A model generated the notes under the pieces. That model searched no databases and was not told where the DNA came from. It saw nothing but the letters and a program-made list of their open reading frames with translations. DNA of 64,000 nucleotides, taken from contig JAEWAY010000003.1 in the NCBI GenBank assembly GCA_023391415.1, positions 1 to 64,000 of the forward strand. The letters are read 5' to 3'. Made by a program: the position numbers and the translations under genes. Shown here piece after piece: positions 8,739 through 15,806 of this stretch. Every line of letters starts with the position of its first letter. The first letter of the stretch is position 1. The DNA is from Bacteroidota bacterium. Lineage in GTDB: Bacteria > Bacteroidota > Bacteroidia > Cytophagales > Cytophagaceae.

Positions 8739-8956
8739 TGGCAAAACAATCGTCAATTGAACAGGATGGTACTATTCTTGAAGCTTTGTCCAACGCTATG
8801 TTTAGGGTCGAGTTAGAGAATGGACATCAGGTGGTTGCACATATTTCAGGTAAGATGAGGATGAATTATATTAAGATTTTACCCGGAGATAAAGTAAAGC
8901 TTGAAATGTCGCCATACGATCTTACCAAAGGAAGGATAGTATACAGATATAAATAA
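8738..8956 (+). CDS. infA: Translation initiation factor IF-1
   Basis: IF-1 is an OB-fold factor that occupies the ribosomal A site during initiation. It has 72 residues, the family length, with EQDGTILEALSNAMFRVELENGH (in part), HISGKMRMNYIKILPGDKV and the C-terminal LTKGRIVYRYK. It starts at TAATG with the map stop. Confidence 0.98.
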   Translation: MAKQSSIEQDGTILEALSNAMFRVELENGHQVVAHISGKMRMNYIKILPGDKVKLEMSPYDLTKGRIVYRYK

Positions 8957-8963
8957 TACAAAA

Positions 8964-9080
8964 ATGAAAGTTAAAGCTTCCGTTAAGAAAAGAAGTGCTG
9001 ATTGTAAGATAATCAGGAGAAAAGGAAAAGTATACGTAATTAACAAAAAGAATCCAAGGTTTAAACAAAGACAAGGATAA
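8964..9080 (+). CDS. rpmJ: Ribosomal protein L36, Bacteroidota form
   Basis: A 38-codon gene between infA and rpsM. The product begins MKVKASVKKRSADCK and ends KKNPRFKQRQG, which is L36. Of the four zinc ligands of the classical form (C11, C14, C27, H33) only C14 remains; the others are Ser, Asn and Phe. This zinc-free version is usual in Bacteroidota. The gene lies seven bases after infA and six before rpsM. Confidence 0.96.
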   Translation: MKVKASVKKRSADCKIIRRKGKVYVINKKNPRFKQRQG

Positions 9081-9086
9081 TATATT

Positions 9087-9464
9087 ATGGCTAGAATTGC
9101 AGGTGTAGATATCCCAGACAACAAGCGTGGCGAAGTAGCGCTAACCTATATTTTCGGAATTGGTAGAAAGTCAGCTCAAAAAATCTTGACCAAGGCCGAA
9201 ATTAATTGGGATAAAAAAGTAAGTGATTGGTCTGAGGATGAATCAATTGCTATACGTAACATTATCAGTAGTGAATTTAAAACCGAAGGAGTTTTAAAAT
9301 CTGAAATTCAATTAAGTATTAAGCGTCTTCTTGATATTGGTTGCTACAGAGGCTTAAGACATAGAAAGGGTTTACCGGTTAGAGGACAAAAGACTAAGAA
9401 TAACTCAAGAACCCGTAAAGGTAAGAGGAAGACTGTAGCAAACAAGAAAAAGGCGACTAAGTAA
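9087..9464 (+). CDS. rpsM: Ribosomal protein S13
   Basis: S13 is a 30S head protein that contacts the large subunit and P-site tRNA. It has 125 residues. Motifs are MARIAGVDIPDNKRGEVALTYIFGIG (start of protein, seen in part), CYRGLRHRKGLPVRGQKTK and the basic tail RTRKGKRKTVANKKK. Confidence 0.98.
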   Translation: MARIAGVDIPDNKRGEVALTYIFGIGRKSAQKILTKAEINWDKKVSDWSEDESIAIRNIISSEFKTEGVLKSEIQLSIKRLLDIGCYRGLRHRKGLPVRGQKTKNNSRTRKGKRKTVANKKKATK

Positions 9465-9482
9465 TAAATAAATAGTGTAGAA

Positions 9483-9887
9483 ATGGCCCAACAAAGTTCG
9501 ACTAAAAGAAAAGATAAGGCAAAGAAAAGAATAGTTCATGTAGAACCTGTAGGACAAGCTCATATCAGAGCTTCGTTTAACAACATCATTATAAGTTTGA
9601 CTAATAGTACTGGTCAGGTGATCAGTTGGTCGTCAGCGGGCAAGATGGGGTTCAGAGGATCTAAGAAAAATACACCTTATGCCGCTCAGGTTGCCGCTCA
9701 GGATTGTGGAAACGTCGCTTTTGAGCTTGGATTGAGGAAGGTTGAGGTTTTCGTTAAAGGACCAGGTTCCGGAAGAGAATCAGCTATTCGTACATTACAA
9801 AATGTAGGAATAGAAGTGACTGCTATTAAGGATGTTACCCCTTTGCCACATAACGGCTGTAGACCACCTAAGCGTAGAAGAGTTTAA
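9483..9887 (+). CDS. rpsK: Ribosomal protein S11
   Basis: S11 lies on the 30S platform near the mRNA exit site. It has 134 residues with VHVEPVGQAHIRASFNNIII, SSAGKMGFRGSKKNTPYAAQ, GPGSGRESAIRTLQ and the end PHNGCRPPKRRRV, all diagnostic. Confidence 0.98.
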   Translation: MAQQSSTKRKDKAKKRIVHVEPVGQAHIRASFNNIIISLTNSTGQVISWSSAGKMGFRGSKKNTPYAAQVAAQDCGNVAFELGLRKVEVFVKGPGSGRESAIRTLQNVGIEVTAIKDVTPLPHNGCRPPKRRRV

Positions 9888-9919
9888 GTCGAACTTTATA
9901 ATTATACTGATACAAAAAA

Positions 9920-10525
9920 ATGGCAAGATATACAGGACCTAAGACCAGAATTTCCAGACGATTTAATGAGCCTATCTTTGGCGCGAGCAAAGCGCTTCAG
10001 AAGAAGAACTATGGCCCTGGTCAACATGGAAGGGGTCGAAGAAAGAAACAGTCTGAATACGCTATTCAGCTTGCGGAAAAGCAGAAGGTGAAGTACATTT
10101 ATGGTATGTTGGAAAGGCAATTCGCGAATCTGTTTGATAAAGCCGCCAGAAAAGGAGGAGTCACAGGTGAGAACCTTTTGAAATTTCTCGAATCTCGTCT
10201 TGATAACGCTGTTTATCGGTTGGGAATCGCTTCGACGCGAAGAGCCGCGCGTCAGCTTGTATTGCATAAGCATATAACTGTAAACGGAGAAGTAGTTAAT
10301 ATTCCTTCTTATTCGCTGCAGCCTGGCGATATAATCGCGGTACGCGAAAAATCCAAATCTTTGCTGGTTATCGCTGATAGCTTGTCGGCCAGAGGAGGAA
10401 AGAGATATAGCTGGTTTGAATGGGATTCAACTTCTTTGTCAGGCAAATTTGTTACTTATCCACAGAGGGATGAAGTACCTGAAAATATTCAGGAACACTT
10501 GATAGTGGAGCTTTATTCAAAATAA
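9920..10525 (+). CDS. rpsD: Ribosomal protein S4
   Basis: S4 starts 30S assembly by binding 16S rRNA. It has 201 residues: an N-terminal S4 domain (MARYTGPKTRISRRFNEPIFG, KNYGPGQHGRGRRKKQSEY) and an S4 RNA-binding domain (SRLDNAVYRLGIASTRRAARQ, LVLHKHITVNGEVVNIPSY). No zinc-knuckle cysteines are present. It sits between rpsK and rpoA, the alpha-operon order. Confidence 0.98.
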   Translation: MARYTGPKTRISRRFNEPIFGASKALQKKNYGPGQHGRGRRKKQSEYAIQLAEKQKVKYIYGMLERQFANLFDKAARKGGVTGENLLKFLESRLDNAVYRLGIASTRRAARQLVLHKHITVNGEVVNIPSYSLQPGDIIAVREKSKSLLVIADSLSARGGKRYSWFEWDSTSLSGKFVTYPQRDEVPENIQEHLIVELYSK

Positions 10526-10554
10526 TTTTTCTGATCTTTAACGAAGCACAAATT

Positions 10555-11544
10555 ATGTCGATATTAGCATTTCAGATGCCTGAAAAGGTGGTTATGGAAA
10601 AGGCTGATGATTTTCACGGACTTTTCGAATTTAAACCACTTGAAAAAGGATACGGGGTAACTATTGGTAACGCGCTCAGAAGAATTCTTCTTTCCTCTTT
10701 GGAGGGTTACGCGATTACCGGAATCAAGATACCTGGTGTTTTGCATGAATTTTCTACCATTGAGGGAGTAATGGAGGATGTCACTGAGGTGATCCTTAAT
10801 CTCAAGATGGTTAGATTGAAAAAGGTTTCTGATACCAATGACAATAAGATTGTTCTTTCAATAAAAAATCAGGAAGTATTTAAAGCTGGTGATATTAATA
10901 AATATACAAGCGCGTTTCAGGTATTAAATCCTGATCATATTATCTGTCATCTGGATACTTCCGTTAATCTGGAAGTTGAATTGACTATCGATAAAGGGAG
11001 AGGTTATCTTCCTGCTGAGGAGTCGAGACCAGCGGAGCAGGTGTTTGGCTACATCCCGATCGACGCTATTTTTACACCGATCAAAAATGTAAAGTATAGT
11101 GTTGAAAACTTCAGGGTTGAACAAAAAACCGACTACGAAAAACTGATTCTTGAGATTCAGACCGATGGTTCAATACATCCTGAAGACGCGTTAAAAGGAG
11201 CGGCGAATATTCTCATTAAGCACTTTATGCTTTTCTCTGATCAGACCATGACTTTTGAAGCGGCGAAGCCCGAAGAAGAGGAAACGGTAGACGAAGAGAT
11301 GCTGCATATGAGAAAGCTCCTTAAAACACCAATAGCGGATCTTGATCTTTCCGTCAGAGCTTACAATTGCTTGAAAGCAGCTGATATAAAGAGTTTGGGT
11401 GATCTGGCCGCTCTTGATATCTCCGACATGATGAAGTTCAGAAACTTTGGTAAAAAGTCGTTGGCGGAACTAGAACAATTGATCGCTGAGAAAGGCCTTA
11501 CTTTTGGTATGGATCTTTCTAAGTATAAACTTGATGAAGATTAA
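10555..11544 (+). CDS. rpoA: RNA polymerase alpha subunit
   Basis: The alpha dimer is the assembly platform of RNA polymerase. The 329 residues form an N-terminal domain (about 1-235; GYGVTIGNALRRILLSSLEG dimerisation segment) and, after an acidic linker, a C-terminal domain (about 260-329; LSVRAYNCLKAADIKSLGDL, FRNFGKKSLAELE) that contacts promoter DNA and activators. It sits between rpsD and rplQ. Confidence 0.99.
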   Translation: MSILAFQMPEKVVMEKADDFHGLFEFKPLEKGYGVTIGNALRRILLSSLEGYAITGIKIPGVLHEFSTIEGVMEDVTEVILNLKMVRLKKVSDTNDNKIVLSIKNQEVFKAGDINKYTSAFQVLNPDHIICHLDTSVNLEVELTIDKGRGYLPAEESRPAEQVFGYIPIDAIFTPIKNVKYSVENFRVEQKTDYEKLILEIQTDGSIHPEDALKGAANILIKHFMLFSDQTMTFEAAKPEEEETVDEEMLHMRKLLKTPIADLDLSVRAYNCLKAADIKSLGDLAALDISDMMKFRNFGKKSLAELEQLIAEKGLTFGMDLSKYKLDED

Positions 11545-11549
11545 TCACA

Positions 11550-12056
11550 ATGAGACACGGTAAGAAAGTAAACCATTTAGGGAGAACTTCCGCGCATAGG
11601 AAAGCGTTGCTTTCCAATCTTGCCTCTTCCCTTATTCTGGAAAAGAGGATCTCGACCACGCTGGCGAAAGCTAAAGAGTTGAGGAAATATGTAGAACCTC
11701 TTATCACAAAATCAAAAGATGATTCTACACATCAGAGAAGAACTGTATTCTCCTACCTTCAAAATAAAGAATCCGTAAAGATTCTGTTTGATGAAGTCGC
11801 GAGTAAAATTTCGGATAGGCCTGGTGGATACACCAGAATCATAAAGACTGGAACAAGAATCGGTGACAACGCTGAGACTTGTATTATTGAGCTTGTAGAT
11901 TATAACGATCTATATACTCAGGAGAAAGGTAAAGCCGCCGCTAAGAAGACTAGAAGATCCAGAAGAGCGTCAGGTAAACCGGAAGGTGTGGAAGCGAAGG
12001 AAGCGGGTACTCCATCTGAAGCGAAATCAAACGAAGATGAATCCGAAAAAGAATAA
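11550..12056 (+). CDS. rplQ: Ribosomal protein L17 with charged tail
   Basis: L17 is located near the exit tunnel. The start MRHGKKVNHLGRTSAHRKALL is diagnostic, with GGYTRIIKTGTRIGDNAE further on. The core is about 120 residues. The remaining 45 or so residues are a low-complexity basic then acidic tail (RRSRRASGK, then Glu/Ala/Ser-rich), giving 168 in total. It is the last gene of the ribosomal superoperon and is followed by a terminator. Confidence 0.97.
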   Translation: MRHGKKVNHLGRTSAHRKALLSNLASSLILEKRISTTLAKAKELRKYVEPLITKSKDDSTHQRRTVFSYLQNKESVKILFDEVASKISDRPGGYTRIIKTGTRIGDNAETCIIELVDYNDLYTQEKGKAAAKKTRRSRRASGKPEGVEAKEAGTPSEAKSNEDESEKE

Positions 12057-12081
12057 TCTCTGTTTCATCTGTTAAAATTGG

Positions 12082-12113
12082 AAAGGGTTTGACTTTTGTC
12101 AAATCCTTTTTTT
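12082..12113 (+). terminator. Rho-independent terminator after rplQ
   Basis: A 12-bp stem (12082-12093 with 12098-12109, one G-U pair) encloses a TTTT loop. The T-run continues to 12113. It closes the ribosomal superoperon ahead of carA. Confidence 0.9.
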
Positions 12114-12136
12114 ATTTTGTATAAATTAGGAATCTT

Positions 12137-13237
12137 ATGAAGTTAAATTCGGGAAAAGAAGCTTTCCTTGTATTGGAGGATGGATCGGTCTTCAAAGGTG
12201 TTTCAGTGGGAAAAACTGGCACTACTACCGGTGAGATTTGTTTCAACACAGGTATGACCGGATATCAGGAGATCTATACTGATCCTTCATATTATGGTCA
12301 AATCATCGTTAATACCGCTTCCCATATCGGGAATTATGGCGTATTGGATGATGAACAGGAATCGGATAATGTGAAGTTTAGCGGTTTGGTTTGCAAGAAC
12401 TTTTCTGATGACTTTTCCCGCAAATCCGCGATTGAGTCTCTACAGAAGTATTTTGAGAAAAGAAATGTAGTCGGAATTTCTGGTATTGATACCAGAGCGT
12501 TGGTTCGTCATATTCGAAGTAAAGGAGGAATGAACGCGATTATTTCTTCCGAAGTATTGGATATTGAAGAGTTAAAGGCGATGTTGGCCGAAGTGCCATC
12601 CATGACGGGGCTTGAGCTTTCTTCCCGGGTTTACGCGGAAAACTCCTACTATGTGGGAGCGGATAGCTCCGAATATAGAGTAGCCGTCTTGGATCTTGGC
12701 ATTAAGAAAAGTATATTGAAGAACTTTACGGATCGAAATGTGCTCTGCAAGGTTTTTCCCGGGAATACTTCGTTTGAAGAGATGGAATCCTGGAAGCCGG
12801 ATGGCTATTTCATTTCCAATGGCCCTGGAGATCCGGCGGCGACTACATACGCGATTGCTACGGTTAAAAAGATCCTGGCTACAGGCGCGCCTATGTTTGG
12901 TATTTGTCTTGGACATCAGATTCTCGCGGAAGCGAATGGTATCCCGACTTACAAGATGCGTCATGGTCATCGGGGACTGAATCATCCGGTAAAAAATCTT
13001 GTAACCGGCCGATGTGAAATAACTTCACAAAATCATGGATTCAGCGTAAGTAAGGAGCATGTGGATCAAAGCGATAGGGTTGAGATAACTCATATCAACT
13101 TAAATGACAATACTGTAGAGGGAATCCGAACGAAAAACGGGAAGGCTTTTTCCGTTCAATACCATCCGGAATCTTCTCCTGGGCCGCACGATTCCCATTA
13201 TCTGTTTGACGATTTTGTGAATTTGCTTAAAAAGTAA
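12137..13237 (+). CDS. carA: Carbamoyl-phosphate synthase small (glutaminase) subunit
   Basis: It hydrolyses glutamine and passes ammonia to CarB for carbamoyl phosphate synthesis (arginine and pyrimidines). The 366 residues comprise the N-terminal CPSase small-chain domain (LEDGSVFKG, NTGMTGYQEIYTDPSY) and a class I glutamine amidotransferase domain with nucleophile C257 in GICLGHQ and the H343/E345 pair in YHPE. carB is not in the window, so the subunits are encoded apart. A possible weak promoter (ATAAATTAG) lies just upstream. Confidence 0.97.
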   Translation: MKLNSGKEAFLVLEDGSVFKGVSVGKTGTTTGEICFNTGMTGYQEIYTDPSYYGQIIVNTASHIGNYGVLDDEQESDNVKFSGLVCKNFSDDFSRKSAIESLQKYFEKRNVVGISGIDTRALVRHIRSKGGMNAIISSEVLDIEELKAMLAEVPSMTGLELSSRVYAENSYYVGADSSEYRVAVLDLGIKKSILKNFTDRNVLCKVFPGNTSFEEMESWKPDGYFISNGPGDPAATTYAIATVKKILATGAPMFGICLGHQILAEANGIPTYKMRHGHRGLNHPVKNLVTGRCEITSQNHGFSVSKEHVDQSDRVEITHINLNDNTVEGIRTKNGKAFSVQYHPESSPGPHDSHYLFDDFVNLLKK

Positions 13238-13259
13238 CATTTGAAAATTTTTATAATTT

Positions 13260-14546
13260 ATGAGCGTAATTGAAGAGATCAAAGCGCGTCAGATTTTCGA
13301 TTCAAGAGGAAATCCGACTGTAGAAGTAGATGTAATTACAGAAAATGGTATTCTTGGTCGCGCGGCCGTTCCTTCGGGAGCTTCGACCGGAAAGCATGAA
13401 GCCGTTGAATTGAGAGATGGCGACAAGTCATTGTATATGGGTAAGAGCGTGCTTAAGGCGGTAGCTAATGTCAATGACATAATCGCTCCGGAGCTTATCG
13501 GTATTTCCAGCTTTGAGCAGAACTCCATTGACAAATTGATGATTGAACTTGATGGTACTTCCAATAAAGGTAAACTGGGCGCTAACGCGATTCTTGGCGT
13601 TTCCATGGCTGTAGCTAAAGCCGCGGCTCAGGAAGCGATGCTGCCACTTTATAAGTATGTAGGCGGCGTCAGCGCCAATACACTCCCTGTTCCCATGATG
13701 AATATTATCAATGGGGGAAGTCACGCCGACAACTCTATCGATTTTCAGGAATTTATGATTATTCCCGCCGGAGCTTCTTCCTTCACTGAGGCTATGCGTA
13801 TGGGCTCTGAAATTTTCCATAATCTGGCGAAGGTTTTGAAGTCAAAAGGCATGTCTACCAACGTGGGTGACGAGGGTGGCTTCGCTCCCAATATTCCTTC
13901 AAACGAAGAAGCGCTGAAAGTAATTATCCAGGCGATTGAAGCGGCTGGATATAGACCAGGCGAGGATGTGTTTATCGCGCTGGATGCCGCGTCTTCCGAG
14001 TTTTACGACGCGGAATCCAAGCTGTATCACTTCAAAAAATCAACCGGGGATAAATTGACATCCTCTGAAATGGCCAGCTTTTGGGCTGACTGGGTGAAAA
14101 GATATCCTATCGTTTCTATTGAGGACGGTATGGATGAGGATGACTGGAGTGGCTGGGCTGATCTGACTAACAAGGTTGGCAATTCCTGCCAGTTGGTAGG
14201 AGACGATCTTTTTGTTACCAACGTTTCACGTCTGAAAGAAGGAATTGAGAAGAAAATCGCCAACTCTATCCTGATAAAAGTAAATCAGATCGGATCTCTT
14301 AGTGAGACCATCGCCGCTGTGAATCTAGCGAAGAATAATTCTTATACAAGCGTTATGTCGCATCGTTCAGGAGAAACTGAAGACAATACGATCGCTGATC
14401 TCGCGGTAGCCCTTAATACGGGACAGATCAAGACAGGCTCATGTTCAAGATCCGACAGAATGGCGAAGTACAACCAATTGTTGAGGATTGAAGAAGAACT
14501 AGGCGATTCAGCTTATTTCCCTGGAAAATCAGTATTCAAAAAATAA
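13260..14546 (+). CDS. eno: Enolase
   Basis: It interconverts 2-phosphoglycerate and phosphoenolpyruvate in glycolysis. It has 428 residues. Visible motifs are ARQIFDSRGNPTVEVDV, AVPSGASTGKHEAVELRDGD (in part), NGGSHADNSIDFQEFMI, the metal-site SIEDGMDEDDW and LVGDDLFVTN, the catalytic Lys region LIKVNQIGSL and SHRSGETEDNTIADL. It lies 22 bases after carA and ends at a clear terminator. Confidence 0.99.
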   Translation: MSVIEEIKARQIFDSRGNPTVEVDVITENGILGRAAVPSGASTGKHEAVELRDGDKSLYMGKSVLKAVANVNDIIAPELIGISSFEQNSIDKLMIELDGTSNKGKLGANAILGVSMAVAKAAAQEAMLPLYKYVGGVSANTLPVPMMNIINGGSHADNSIDFQEFMIIPAGASSFTEAMRMGSEIFHNLAKVLKSKGMSTNVGDEGGFAPNIPSNEEALKVIIQAIEAAGYRPGEDVFIALDAASSEFYDAESKLYHFKKSTGDKLTSSEMASFWADWVKRYPIVSIEDGMDEDDWSGWADLTNKVGNSCQLVGDDLFVTNVSRLKEGIEKKIANSILIKVNQIGSLSETIAAVNLAKNNSYTSVMSHRSGETEDNTIADLAVALNTGQIKTGSCSRSDRMAKYNQLLRIEEELGDSAYFPGKSVFKK

Positions 14547-14548
14547 TT

Positions 14549-14571
14549 AAAGTCCCGAAAGGGACTTTTTT
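14549..14571 (+). terminator. Terminator after eno
   Basis: An 8-bp stem AAAGTCCC/GGGACTTT closes a GAAA tetraloop and runs into six T residues. Confidence 0.92.
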
Positions 14572-14601
14572 GTTTCTTTTCATAAATTAGCTTTAAACAA
14601 C

Positions 14602-14901
14602 ATGATCATGCTTGATAAAATTTTGCCTTACCTAAAGAATTTTTATTTTATCTGCGGTGTCATACTATTGTTGTGGATGCTTTTTTTTGATTCCAATGAC
14701 CTTATAAGTCAGTATAAAATGAGTCGGAAATTGAAGGAGCTTGAAAATGAAGTTTCCTATTTTGAAGATAAAATCCATGAGGTGGAAGCGGAACGCGCGG
14801 CGCTTCTGACTGATAAGGATAAGCTGGAGCGATTCGCGAGGGAAACCTATCGGATGAAGAAACCTTCTGAAGAAGTCTATGTGATTGAGTTCACGGACTA
14901 G
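14602..14901 (+). CDS. Septum formation initiator family protein (DivIC/FtsB-like)
   Basis: A 99-residue bitopic protein. One transmembrane segment (about residues 12-29) is followed by a coiled coil (about 38-75, KLKELENEVSYFEDKIHEVE region) and a short C-terminal part with FARETYRMKKPSEEVYVI. This is the DivIC/FtsB layout; those proteins scaffold the divisome with FtsL and FtsQ. In many Bacteroidota the gene follows eno, as here. A second in-frame ATG at 14608 is an equally good start. A near-consensus TAGCTTTA lies at 14588-14595. Confidence 0.88.
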   Translation: MIMLDKILPYLKNFYFICGVILLLWMLFFDSNDLISQYKMSRKLKELENEVSYFEDKIHEVEAERAALLTDKDKLERFARETYRMKKPSEEVYVIEFTD

Positions 14902-14987
14902 CGCTTCCAAATTGTTTTCGGGCTGATCCATTTTTAGAACATATGGCGGGTCCGCGGGTTATAATGAACCAAAAACGTTATAACCAT

Positions 14988-15806
14988 ATGAGGGCTATCT
15001 GGTCAGGCTCTATCAGTTTTGGACTGGTTAATATACCCGTAAAACTATATAGCGCCAGTGATACAACTAAACTTCGATTTACCCTCCTTGCCAAGCCCGA
15101 TTTTTCGAAGGTTCAGTATAAAAAGGTCGCGGAAACGGATGGCCGTGAGCTTAATCAGGACGACATAGTCAAGGGTTATGAATTTTCCAAGGGACAATTT
15201 GTCGTCGTGGATGAAAAGGACTTGAGAAAAGTGGACCGTGTGGCTACGTCTACTATTGAGATCGAATGTTTTGTTAGTGAAAAGGAGATCGCTCCTTATT
15301 TTTATAAAAAGCCATATTACCTTGAGCCGGAGTCGCCTTCCTCAAAGCCATACGCTTTATTGCGGGAAGCGCTTGTTAAATCAGGGAAAGTAGGTATAGC
15401 CAGATTTATTCTTCGTAACAAAGAGCATATCGGCGCTTTGAAAGCGTATGAAAATATGCTTGTTCTCAATCAAATGCGCTATAAGAATGATATGCGTAAT
15501 CCTGATAAACTGAATTTGCCGGATACGTCTATGAAAATCGCCGCCGCCGAGCTTAAGATAGCGGGTAGCATAATCGATGAATTGTCCACTAGTTTTGACC
15601 CCGGAGATTATGAAGATACTTATACGGAGAAGCTAAAAGAACTGATTGAGAAGAAAGCGGAAGGCAAAGTGGTGAAATCGGAAGGTAAACAGGTCCGGAA
15701 GACGGAAACGGACGATCTTATGAAAGCGCTAAAAGAAAGTCTTCGAGAATCCAAATCCAGAGGAGCGGATAAGAAAGGAAAAAAAGGAGAACGTAAGGAA
15801 TCATGA
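14988..15806 (+). CDS. ku: Non-homologous end-joining protein Ku
   Basis: Bacterial Ku is a homodimeric ring that holds double-strand DNA ends and recruits LigD. I chose the ATG at 14988 because MRAIWSGSISFGLVNIPVKLY is the family N-terminus; an ATG at 14943 would add 15 unconserved residues. The Ku core follows (FTLLAKPDFSKVQYKKV, VGIARFILRNKEHIGALKA). The C-terminus is Lys/Glu-rich, as in other bacterial Ku tails. The stop overlaps the ligD start by four bases (ATGA), so the pair is one operon. Confidence 0.96.
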   Translation: MRAIWSGSISFGLVNIPVKLYSASDTTKLRFTLLAKPDFSKVQYKKVAETDGRELNQDDIVKGYEFSKGQFVVVDEKDLRKVDRVATSTIEIECFVSEKEIAPYFYKKPYYLEPESPSSKPYALLREALVKSGKVGIARFILRNKEHIGALKAYENMLVLNQMRYKNDMRNPDKLNLPDTSMKIAAAELKIAGSIIDELSTSFDPGDYEDTYTEKLKELIEKKAEGKVVKSEGKQVRKTETDDLMKALKESLRESKSRGADKKGKKGERKES

